64,000 nucleotides of DNA from Prostheceraeus crozeri (taxonomy: Eukaryota > Platyhelminthes > Polycladida > Euryleptidae). The position numbers and the translations under genes were made by a program. Each line of letters begins with the position of its first letter. The first letter of the stretch is position 1. Shown piece after piece: positions 22,800 through 33,016 of this stretch. Where the stretch lies: contig CAJQUW010002215.1 of assembly GCA_907163375.1 (NCBI GenBank), positions 434,001-498,000 of the forward strand. The letters are read 5' to 3'. The notes under the pieces are model-generated. The model saw only the letters and a program-made list of their open reading frames with translations, ran no database searches and had not been told where the DNA came from.

Positions 22800-23040
22800 T
22801 CTACTTTTGTTTTTGTTGATTTCGTTGTGGAACAGAGTCCCAGATGTATTTTTTCACTGAACCTCTTTAATTGTTTTCTATTTTGAATTTCGCGGCAATC
22901 TTCATCCATGCTTCGGCCTTTTTTATTCTATCTCGATATTCGTGATTGTGCACGTTTCACAGACATGCATACTGCTCGTATTCACCGATCAAGTCATCGG
23001 TTAACGTCCTTGTCCATTCACCTTCGTTTGTGGCATTTCG
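22800..23040 (-). pseudogene. MADF-domain remnant
   Basis: Minus-strand translation gives LIGEYEQYACL, then NVHNHEYRDRIKKAEAWM and KIAAKFKIEN, with a later VKKYIWDSVPQ. This is the pattern of a MADF (Myb/SANT-like) DNA-binding domain: L-I-x-x-Y-x-x-x-x-x-L-W, H-x-x-Y-x-x-R and A-W-x-x-I-A. Two in-frame stops interrupt it (one replaces the conserved Trp after ACL), so it is dead. MADF domains occur in host regulators and in accessory proteins of PIF/Harbinger transposons; I cannot tell which. Confidence 0.55.
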
Positions 23041-25499
23041 TTGTTAGTCACTGATGAACCAGCGATCATCGTTTTACTAACTGTTTTACTGAAAGCTGTA
23101 TAAATCTGTCGATGTCGATGTCAGCATAACAGCCAAGAAATCAAAGATTAATTTTACTCGAGAAAGATGAGTCCCACCAGCTGATGTTTTAGAGATTGAG
23201 CCATCTGCCAATTTAACAACATAATGGCGTCTGTTTGAATAAATATTTTCCAGACACGAGAGCTTTTTCAGACAATCTACAATCTACAGCTGTTTTTTGG
23301 AATTATTTCTCAGAGTCTCTAGATTCTTCCCATAAATATATCTGCGATAAATTCTAGTAATAACTCTGAAAAAAGCGTTTAAAGATGGAACTTTGAACAT
23401 CGAAGAAGTCGGTAAATATTGTCACCATGAATATTGACAAGGAATTCTTCGCATGATACTCATTAAGCGTCATCGACAAATACTTTACGTAGTTGTCGGT
23501 TTTTATGGAGATTTATAACTTTATTTTGAAGACAGTCGGGCTTGCTTATTGATCATTAGGAAAATATAAGTACTCAGCTGAAACCACAGAGTACGTAGCA
23601 CCTATCATTAATTATGTTCCCAATGTGCATGCAGTTTTGATTCTATTAAATGAACTCGGGTTGAAATCCAGCACCACATGTGAGATGTGCACGGAACTGA
23701 CTAATCATGATGGCAATACAGATGGAATAATGGTATCTTACAAATCCTGCGTGTCATGTCAAATCCTTAGAGAAGTAATATAGTCTGTTGAACTAGCATA
23801 TTCGATGGGTTGCTATTGCTTTACTGCTCATTCTTGTTAGTAAGTGTTTTCGTAAGCGAGATCATATGGCAACATGCCACTTGCATGCCACTCATACTTA
23901 CATGCCAATGAAAGAGCAAAATATCATAATCAAAGACAAAGATCATAATTAACTTTGAAAGATGCGATTGGGTCCACATTACTATTTAGATTCAAGAAAT
24001 GAAACATAAATTTAGTGAATCATAAAATCATACCGATGAAAATTGAATTAAAAACTTGAAATTTCAGCCAAGAAGCACAATAAGATCTCAACTTTTCCAT
24101 GAAGCCTTGCATTGTAATGTGGTTCAAGAAATTTCCTTGATAATCATTTCAATTTTCGCTAAATTAAGATGCCTGTTTTGCAAATGTTCATTCCTTTTGA
24201 TATCTAGCAAGTTTCATACTGCTTATACAGTGGTTTCACGTTGATAGTATAACAATGCAGGAATAATTTGCAAAAATCTAGCTTCTTAAAAAGTAATCAA
24301 ATATTTCTGTAGACCACAGGAACATCATCTCCACAAAAAAGTGATATAAAATTTTTCACTGCATATAGTACAGACACTTTTTGAGTCGACACTCTACCTA
24401 CTATATACTTACTCTGACTGAAACCCTCGGCTATAGTCGGGAATTAGTATCGTTGTCTCAATATTGGTTCATGAAACTTGTGTAGCTTATACAGCTTCAT
24501 ATACACGTAGTTCAGAAGAAAGCGAATGGCGCAATTTTAAACTTTTCTTATGTTTCAAGTGGTTAAATAAGTGCATAGTAAGAAAAACTGCGCTTTTACA
24601 TACCAACACGATGAATTGCTTTCTCAGGCAAATTTACATATTAATTTACAATATACAGACATCATGTATTTCGATTTAATCAAGCAGAATGTTCAATGGT
24701 TGTGCTAGCAGCTGATGGAGATTAAGATATCAAGAAAGTTATTCATTGAAGCTGTACAGGGAAGTTATAGATGGAAATAATAAAAGAAAATTAATGCCAA
24801 AATGTATTCAGTTGTTTAACAGCGTGAATATTGATACATTTTGACAGAGCATGCACGATCTGAAAGCCAAATTAAGCGAAAAAAAGAAGTGTCTGAATAA
24901 ATGAAAGTCACTAAATGCAAGCACATTATTGCTAAGTCATGTATCGAAAGCGTCATCAGTATTATACAAATATTTTTGGCCACAGAATTGCGCCACATGA
25001 AGAAAATCTCAAATTTCAGTAAGCATCATTGTCAGGATGCAATGCAAAATTTTGAATAAAAAATCCTGACAATCAACTATAGGTATGCAGTGAGTGATGA
25101 TTTTGCAATATATTGATGTAGCTCAGCTAGTCAGTAAAGTACATGTACATGCATACAGATCTAGGGGGAGATGAATTTAAGCGACGAGAAGTGTGTGCAC
25201 TTGGTTGTTGAAAATGCCCAGATCGCGTCAAACGTGGAGATATACATTATATAGTCGTGAGGGGACTGCACATCAATAGACTCATATTGTAACAGAAAAT
25301 AACAGGTTTTGCCTTTCGACGTGGGGAAGTCCGTTCAGTTAATATGCCTCTGACACATTATAGGGTACGTGCGTCTCTGAAATTGTTCTTAATCTTAAAT
25401 TAATCTTCATCTTGATGACATTCTAAATCGTCAGCGCGTAATCTGTAGAATATAGGGATTGCCAATAAAAACCGCGTTTTTCTAATACAGGCTCTATAT
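23041..25499. other. Intergenic, no gene recognised
   Basis: Only short frames without recognisable content. No repeat structure was clear by eye. Confidence 0.4.
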
Positions 25500-26650
25500 T
25501 TATTGCCGAAATCAATAAGCAATGAATGTTTAAGCACTAAACATAATCACTATCACTGCTCGACACGGAAATGTCAAAATAACGAACCATAAATCGATCC
25601 AAAAGATTAAAATCCGGTGAATAAGATGGCTGCTTCCATAGAAATTGACAACAATTAAACCTCTAGAATGGAAATTGCGCTTCAGGCAATACACAATAAC
25701 GGCACATAAATCGCACGCATTTTCACTTAGATGCACCTGTCAACGTTTGTATTATTGGGTTAGAATCAGTCACATGAGTAAATCGAAGCTTTTTATTGGT
25801 TCTTCATGCCCCAACTTAGTTCCCCCGGATGTGCCGCGACCTTGAGTCAATTTCCATTCTAGCGAACTTCAGATAAACAGTTTATTTCTATGGCTGCTTC
25901 ACCCAAAGAATTCCTTTATCACTCATCCATTTGTTGACAATTTGCACCACATGGGGCCTGGTGTTATTGTGCATAACATACAGCTGAGAAAAGTCAACAT
26001 GCAAATGTCTCGAAAACGATCCAGTTGCTTTCTTGAGAAATTCAATCGTTGTGCAATCACGGATTCACCATCATCCAAAACTTTATAGTAGTAATTACCA
26101 GAATAAATCGCATTTATAATGAACATGAACTTCTTATCACTGACTGTTCTCTGTGGAACCGTCGGCCTGACACCAGCAGAATCAACCAAGAATGGGAGGA
26201 TTTCTTTTGGTAAGCCTGCATCTCTCAGGCAAATCCGTTTCTCATCGACGATGATAGTCCTTTGAAGTGAATGGATGCGAGAAAAATGATTCAGGAGGTT
26301 GGAAGCCTCAAAAGTCTCCTCGCTTTGTGTTCATCATTTCGAGCATGAAGCACCCATTATCACAAAGACATGACTTCCTACCGACTGTCTGTGAGTATTC
26401 GGTTTACTAATCGTGTGGGGATTCTACTTATGAGGATCAGATCATTACATGAAAGATGAGGATGTTCTTCGATCAAATCGTTTCTCTCGTCCACATTATC
26501 TCCTGAGGATGAATACGAAGGGCGACCACCACCAACGACAACGAGTTCCATCTTTGAATTCTCTCATTATTTCCTGTGTACGACGTCGGCTACTAATGTT
26601 CCCATGAGAGGTAAGATGTTGGTAAATCGATGTAGCAGAATAACCATTTC
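25500..26650 (-). pseudogene. Dead IS630/Tc1/mariner-family transposase, split by a MITE
   Basis: Minus-strand fragments in several frames run in the right order. They are an N-terminal helix-turn-helix-like piece (SRRRTQEIMREF), a GGRPSYSSSGDNVDERNDL linker, a first-Asp region (IIVDEKRICLRDAGLP), the RPTVPQRTVSDKKFM and NAIYSGNYYYKVLDDGE core, then LYVMHNNTRPHVV where the second catalytic Asp has become Asn. The last block, YSPDFNLLDRFM, is separated from the rest by the MITE at 25637-25892. The transposase is old and inactive. Terminal repeats were not found. Confidence 0.75.
25629..25900. mobile_element. 256-bp hAT-like MITE with perfect 8-bp TSD
   Basis: The element spans 25637-25892. 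Its ends are CATAGAAATTG... and ...TTTATTTCTATG, with a shared CTAGAATGGAAATTG block about 30 bp in from each end, in inverted orientation. It is flanked on both sides by GCTGCTTC (25629-25636, 25893-25900). CA...TG ends and an 8-bp duplication suggest the hAT group. The same family appears at 43069-44100. Confidence 0.85.
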
Positions 26651-27814
26651 ATTGAAATGGTGGAATGCAAAGATACAGTTCATTTTGAAAATACAGTTCA
26701 CTTCACTTTATGCCACTCCTTCGACTCAACAGAATATCAGAATATCAGATATAATATATAGAATAACAGTCAGCTATCTATGGTACCGCAAGGGAAGTTG
26801 TCGCAGCAAGCGATGTCTATATTATTGTTGAAAGAGATTTCTGTGTTCAATTTTAAGTTCAAAGCAAACACCGCGGTTTTTCTGGCGACCTAGCAATTAA
26901 AATCTATGATAATTTTCTACATGGCCTATACAGCTCAGTATCAAAAATATATCAAGCTTGAGATATCTGCGAGTCCAAATAGTGAGGCATAGGAATCATC
27001 TCAATGCCATTTTTACTGGGAATGCGAAGATGGACGGTGAAGTGTTCCTTCCTCTGTTGTATTACTTGGCAAATTAGACAGCCTTAATACTGCTGTTAAG
27101 TCGATCTAACATGGAGGTGAAAATATATAAACGGCTTTCATAGAGAAATGATAGTAGAAATAATGCCTGACAAACCTACTTACTCAGTAACAATGTCAAT
27201 TCCTATGCACTTAATATAACTGTGTTATGTTATATCAGGCTTCCTTCAATATCGTGCTTGAATATTAATTCAAGGACTATCCCTAGCAAGGTCGTGGCTC
27301 TGCTAGAAAAGGTGTCAAACTGAGGACATGCCACGAGGATAATCACTATCTCTATAAATGTGACGGGCTAGCTCTAATTCTCAGACAAAGTCCTTGCCTT
27401 TTGCATTTGGAGGTTTTGGATCTTTTCAATTGTGGGCTTAGTGATTAATTGGTTTAATCAGTTTAACGCTGCCCTTTCTACATATTTGGAAGTCAGACTG
27501 ACGCTGTCTTTACTTCCTTGGTTGCAAATTCATGAGACATGCATTTGAATTCCAATATCTTCAAAGGAAAAAATACATCAACGTCAATCTCTAGAAGATT
27601 TCCAAATGTTATGGATTTTGACTTATTGGATTGTTAGATTTCTCAACCTGCAGAATTTTTCTACAATTGGTTTTTGATTTTAATGTAAACATTTTCTTCT
27701 CTGGTGTTTTTCTATGAGCATTTCGAGTCTGTCAATTTTTTACTTAGATTTTGCAATAACATTGTCACAATGTCCAACCTACGGCAAATAACAAAATATT
27801 GAAATGAAATAAAC
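26651..27814. other. Intergenic, no gene recognised
   Basis: No supported coding or RNA gene and no obvious repeats. Confidence 0.4.
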
Positions 27815-30097
27815 CAGGGCTGTGGAGCCGATGCGTTATCTCACCGGCTCCGGCTCCACGACACTGATGTGAAAGGCTCCGGCTTCAAATTCAGGTTCTA
27901 TCTATACTGGTTATACTGGATCCATTGAACGGGTTTTTGGATAACGGTGTGGCCTTTAGAGGCTTGCTACAATCATCAAATTAGTTTTCATTAACAAGCA
28001 ACGACTTAAGTTAATAATAAAAATGATAATAGCCTAATATAATGATAAATAACATACTTGTCATATATTTTTGTATGAATTGACTATCTCTGAAAGATAG
28101 CATAAAGTTATAGCCTGGATTGGTTAAATTAGATAAAGATCTCCCGCACTGGCTAAATATAAATTGGCCTAGCCTGCAACTAGTCTACTACGAGGCTACA
28201 TTAAATAAGACCACATGAGTGATGATGATACACCTAAGTAGCCATCACAGGGGCCGAATAGTAGTATAAGCTTTTTAACAAAGCTTGAACATGAAACTGG
28301 ATAGCGTATGCCTCTAAATAGCTTATAGGGCCTGTATCTACTCGACTATGGAAAGGGTATAGGCTATGCAGCCAAATATACCGTATCAATAAAGATATCA
28401 ATTGCTTTATTGAATACTAAAGTGTATATAGGCTAGCTTAGGTTGTTATTGCTATTTGTTATTTCCTTTATCCAATAGTCTGTTGGTCCATGAATAATAT
28501 GATCGGTGGGTAGCCCACGACTCATCATCTTTAGAAATTATAATTTAGATAGTCTCATTGCAGTGTAGGCTAGAAATGTACAATTGAAAATTATACTTAA
28601 AAAATTAAAAATATCTAATTTAGGACGAGTTTTGTAATTCTATGCAGCATACTTAATAAGTTAAGGCTTAACTTACATTATCTTAATTTCGTATTTTTCA
28701 TTATGGCGTAAAGTTGCACTAAATAATCCATCAATGATTCATGTATATTATTATATTCAATTTATGTATAGCATATTACCACTATTCCTCTGATGATGGT
28801 TAGGCTGATGAAACTGAAATCGGAGTATCACACAGGATGTTGCAGGGTGCAATGCATAATAAAAATTTGACTGCGAGCACCGAGCAGAAATCCCATCTAC
28901 TTTGCTGGCTTTCGAATGCGCGTGCGGTTTAATGTCATAGACAATAGAAAAGGGAGGTCAAAAGGCGCCTTTATTGAGAGCGTCTCAGTCTTTTTTTATT
29001 GTTTACATATAAGTCAGCATGATATCAGCATAAAGTGTTGACAGACACAAAAAGTAATAATGAAAATTCTTGATATCCACAGGTCTATGACATTTGGGGA
29101 AATATTATTACACAATACGGCTCTTGTGCAGTCGTCCCCCCCATTTTTTCTCTGGTCAAAAGATGCAGCACCATTGGATGTCCGTTTCAGCATCACCGGT
29201 TTGAGTGAAGCATTCCGTGCTGTTGTAAAAATCTACGTGGGTAATTGCGATGTCATAGTCGCAAACTTCGCCAGCAAGTCAACATTGTAATTTGCCTTCG
29301 GGTTTTTTCGCATTGAAATATACCCTTTGAATTTTGAAGTCAAAGGAAATTCATTGTGAATGAGATAGATACCTTTAGAATAATAAGGCGCCACTAGAAG
29401 TGGCTGGGTCGCTTATTGCTATAGCCATGCGAGGACTTGTAGTCAGGTCATCCCTCCAATCAAAATTGATCAAATTGAATAATCGATTGTTTTAAAAAAT
29501 GTAGGTGGGGGGACTGCACAAGAGCCTACAATACAATCTAAGGAAATTGGCATTGTCACATAGATGCCAGTAGCTTCTGCCAGTAGCCATACCGATAGAT
29601 GGTAACCTACATAGTAACCGTATTAGATTTAGGACATTGCGCAAGAAATGTAGCTATATTATCTTTGCTGACTGAACTGGAAATGTGTACATAAATGACT
29701 GGCGACTTGTCTCTAGGAATCTGCAATCATCTAGTTAGCATGCATATAACAAGTCTTCAAATTAATGGATTTTGGAGAATACGTTGTCACTAAAAGCTAT
29801 GGAAATTAGTCTTACGAAACATATGTAATAAATAAATATTACACATATTTGTAAATATAATACATATAATACAAAACAAGGCGGCAACTGCAAAGAAAGA
29901 TATCGTGGAGGACAGATCATTGGTATACTTAAAAGACATATCTTTAGATTTCAAATGATTTAATTTTTTTATGATGCCAATTAATACCTTCAAAATTTTA
30001 GATTTATATCAAAGCTCAAACTATCGGAGCAAGAGCCTTTGTGATAAATCGGCTCCGGCTCCGACCAAAACCATCGGCTCCTTAAGGCTCTTACCAG
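27815..30097. mobile_element. Candidate non-autonomous hAT element with GGCTCC-rich ends
   Basis: The left end CAGGGCTGTGGAGCCGATG followed by CCGGCTCCGGCTCC matches the CAGGGCTGTGGAG(T/C)CGG termini of a known hAT group. The right side (about 30045-30097) has CGGCTCCGGCTCC and CCATCGGCTCC, the inverse of the left GGAGCCGATG. The right end is degenerate and no clean 8-bp duplication was found. No transposase is recognisable inside. Confidence 0.45.
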
Positions 30098-30172
30098 ATG
30101 TGCGGCTGGTAAGAGTCGAACCCACGACCCCAGGTTAGCTAGACTTGTGCTCTATCAACTGAGTCACAAGCA
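30084..30172 (-). repeat. tRNA-derived SINE head or tRNA pseudogene (Ala-like), with 3' hairpin
   Basis: On the minus strand, ACTCAGTTGATAGAGC is a good A-box region and GGTTCGACTCT a good B-box. The anticodon loop CTAGCTA reads AGC (Ala-like). The acceptor and anticodon stems do not pair properly, so it is not a working tRNA gene. Just after the B box, CTCTTACCAG and CTGGTAAGAG form a perfect 10-bp hairpin with an 8-nt loop. Confidence 0.6.
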
Positions 30173-30689
30173 GTTTGCATGCCATTGTGTAAATTGGCAG
30201 GATCGACCCCTCACCACAGCACATCAGTTGTCATAGGAATAGTGATCAATGAATAAACATCTCGTCACAATGGTGACCGCTAACATTCTCATCTGTAGTC
30301 ATCACAGAATTAGACTCATCTGCGCGCGCTTCGGTTTCCTAGAAAGGAATAGTTATATGCAACCTTAATATCGAAATGGCACATCGCAGAATTAGACAGC
30401 TTGTTCCTTCTCGAATGGATAATTCGTATATCGCTTGCTATTGGAAATGGCAAACAAAAAGCTGTCAGCAGAGGACACCAGAGCCAGTGAGAGATGCGTG
30501 CGTGCTGTGATATCACTTCTCACACACCAAACCACACATCGATGTCTGGCTTCGATTCAGTGTATGCACTACGCAGTGAGGAATGCTAAGAAGACGATGG
30601 TGAAATCATCAAGTGAACTAATTTTCGTGCGCCTGCTTCTTTCTAATAATGATTGGATCACAAGGATATAGGAAAATTAATATCAACTG
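30173..30689. other. Intergenic, no gene recognised
   Basis: Two overlapping short open frames on opposite strands (about 30316-30671) have no recognisable features. Nothing else is seen. Confidence 0.4.
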
Positions 30690-30756
30690 GAGCGAAGCCA
30701 GCGAAGTTCCAGGTTCGAGTGAAGGATCACAAGGATAGGACGAGTCCGGTTACCCT

Positions 30757-31467
30757 CTAAGACCGATAGCCGCGGTGTCAAATACTCCTACTGAAAGAGT
30801 GGATTGGTTAGTAGGACATTTACTAAATAAGTTAGTAAAGTTCGTGCCGTCACATTTAGCTAACACAAGCGCTTTGATAGAAAATTTATCAGCGATTAAG
30901 AACCTAACAACAAATACTGTAATGTTCATCTCATTGGATGTGAAAAATTTATATACTTCTATCCCTCTTTTAGAAGGAATAGAGATAGTTTCTAATTTCG
31001 CAAAAGAAAACTGGCATTTAATTGACAACTACAACCTAGACATTAATTGCATAGAACAATTCCTCAAGTTTGTAGCTTTTAATTACGAGATTGAATTTAA
31101 CAATATTGTATATCTTCAAAAGAAAGGTTGTCCTATGGGTTCGAACTTTGAGCCACCATTTGCGATTATTTTTATGAAATGCATAGAAGAATTGGCTTTT
31201 AAAAAACTAGAGACTAATAACATAAAACCCAAATTATACCGTAGATATATTGATGACATAATTCTTGGCCCGTTTGCCAATGAACCGTCTTTGTTCAATA
31301 ACATATTAGAAATTTTTAATTCTATTCACCCAGACATAAAATTTACCATAGAAGCACCAGAAAATGGCGTCTTAAATTTTCTGGATTTATCTATATCAAT
31401 AGAAAGGAAGTTTACTTCCAGCCTTACAATAAAGAAAATCATTCTGGGATATGTCTCGATAATTTAG
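30757..31467 (+). pseudogene. Penelope reverse transcriptase domain
   Basis: Reads RPIAAVSNTPTERVDWLV, VMFISLDVKNLYTSIPLLEG (the SLDV-x-x-LY-x-x-IP motif A of Penelope RTs), GCPMGSNFEPPFAIIFM and the catalytic RYIDDII, then FLDLSI. The N-terminus is missing because the element is truncated. One apparent frame change near the end separates it from the endonuclease frame, so the protein is not intact. Confidence 0.85.
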
Positions 31468-31720
31468 CAATGTTCCAGATTTCGTTAAGCAAAACTTCAT
31501 TAAAAACACGATAAATAACACAGGTGTCCGTTGCTCTGATAGCGCTGATTTTGGACGTCATGTAAACGACTTTAAGAAAAAACTAAGAAAAAATAATTAT
31601 CATTGGAGGGATGTTCAAGAAAAACGCCCTAAGCAACATAACAGGGACGAAAATAATAGAAATAGCATCCTACAACTGGATTTTATAAATGACGCTACAC
31701 ACAGGAAACTAAATAAGTTA

Positions 31721-32173
31721 GTGAAAAAATATGACGTGCCCTTTAGAATAGTTCAAAAACCTGGAAAACAAATACGAAGCACTTTCAATAAGTTCAATTC
31801 TCTAAATTCTTCTACTAATTGTAGCTGTAAAATCTGCGAATCTTTAAATAATGATCATGCTTGTGAGAAACGGTATGTTGTTTATAAATTCACATGTTCT
31901 TTGTGTGGTGACTTCTACATAGGTTCTACGAACCGTCCTTTTAGATATCGTTTCCAAGAACATTGTCGTAGCATTGACAATAGAGATAGTAAAAGTGCTC
32001 TATCGGTTCATATGTCTTCGGTACACTTTGACCACACCAATACTTCTTCCATAGATGCCTTCACTTTGTCATTCATAGATATTCAGAATAATCCAATAAA
32101 AACTCGGTTAGCTGAGAGTGAATTGATACGCAAATTGAAGCCTAAAATCAATCGGAAAGATGAACTGATGTGA
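31721..32173 (+). pseudogene. Penelope GIY-YIG endonuclease domain
   Basis: A CxC...C cluster (NCSCKICESL) is followed by VVYKFTCSLCGDFYIGST, the modified GIY...YIG signature of Penelope elements, and then the conserved Arg and RFQEHCR. The C-terminal ESELIRKLKPKINRKDE matches the usual end of these proteins. The domain nicks DNA for target-primed reverse transcription. It lies downstream of the RT in a different frame. Confidence 0.85.
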
Positions 32174-32330
32174 GTGATCATGTCTTCGCATTTAAATGTA
32201 ATGCATGATCCATTGCAAGATTTTAAGTGTTGGGTCTTGAGAAAGGCACTGAGTGCAGAAACCGGTCGACCCGTCTCATCTGTATTTCTTTTAAATCAAT
32301 AAATATAACTTCGGCTTAAAAAGAAAGGGA

Positions 32331-32701
32331 GCGCAGTTTTAATTTTGTGAAACAAAACTTGAAATGAAGAACCTCCCGTGTGCCACCATCACCACCATCA
32401 ATAATTGGAAGGGCCATCATTATGGAGAAAACTTGTGAGCAATGATCTGAATTCTTCGAATCTGAAAAAATTTTGTCAATCAAAGCATTTTACTCGAACT
32501 CACATTAATCCGCAAGCGACGCACGACTTTTTTCCTATCTCTGTAAGGTATTGGAAATTCCTTTTTGCCCACTTGCTAAGTTCCTCGATGTGCCGTCGAT
32601 TTCGAATTAATCACACTTCTAGCAAACCGAAGCAGATAAACAAAATATCTAATTCTGTGGTAGGCATATTCATTTGAAAGAAATTTTCATCTGTATTACA
32701 G
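32331..32701. other. Old repeat tail before the host exon
   Basis: Contains AATGATCTGAATTCTTCGAA, which recurs on the minus strand at about 56505-56530; the surrounding translations (NDLNSSNLKK) also match. This suggests remnants of one LINE family's 3' region. The end of the stretch is the polypyrimidine/acceptor of the first visible TMEM144 exon. Confidence 0.5.
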
Positions 32702-33016
32702 ATTCGGTTTATTCGGATTGGATGTGGAAACTCCAAAGAAGGTAACACTGAATTATGTTGGCGTCGTCCTGTGTGCTGTAAGTGGGCTGCTTTATATGTT
32801 TGTCAAAACGGAAGTGACACAATCCCCTGGAGAAAACTACGATTCCCTTGAAACCAGCTATGCTGACCGAAATAGTGCTCTGTTCGGCAGCAGTCCGTAC
32901 AATGTGGAAAATGCAGATCCTACTGCAGCACCGATTCGTATAGGAGAATCCACATTAGGAAGTGACGCGGGTGAAGATATATGGGAATCAATGAGTTCAA
33001 TGAAGAAGAGAGTTAT
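32702..33016 (+). CDS. TMEM144: TMEM144 exon A
   Basis: Acceptor TATTACAG, then (A)TTC GGT TTA TTC GGA TTG GAT, matching FGWFGMD of vertebrate TMEM144. One membrane segment follows (LNYVGVVLCAVSGLLYMFV), then a hydrophilic Ser/Glu/Asp-rich loop of about 65 residues, somewhat longer than in vertebrates. The donor is GTAAG after AGAGTTAT, leaving a codon split after two bases. Confidence 0.88.

Larger units (their letters stand above)
30690..32330 (+). mobile_element. Penelope-like element, 5'-truncated
   Basis: Contains the Penelope order: RT core followed by a GIY-YIG endonuclease and a 3' UTR. The 5' part before the RT is missing. At about 32255-32300 the UTR has GGGTC, TTGAGAAA, a hairpin (GCACT-GA-GTGC), AGAAAC and GACCC, which resembles a decayed hammerhead ribozyme core as found in Penelope elements. 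Confidence 0.85.

Noticed and set aside
29060-29290. 76-aa frame as a host exon
   Set aside because: No recognisable domain and it lies inside the candidate hAT element.
30098-30172. Functional tRNA-Ala gene
   Set aside because: A and B boxes are good, but acceptor and anticodon stems do not pair.
27807-30258. AAATAAAC / GAATAAAC as target duplication of the candidate hAT element
   Set aside because: The right copy is about 150 bp beyond the recognisable end, and such AT strings are common by chance.
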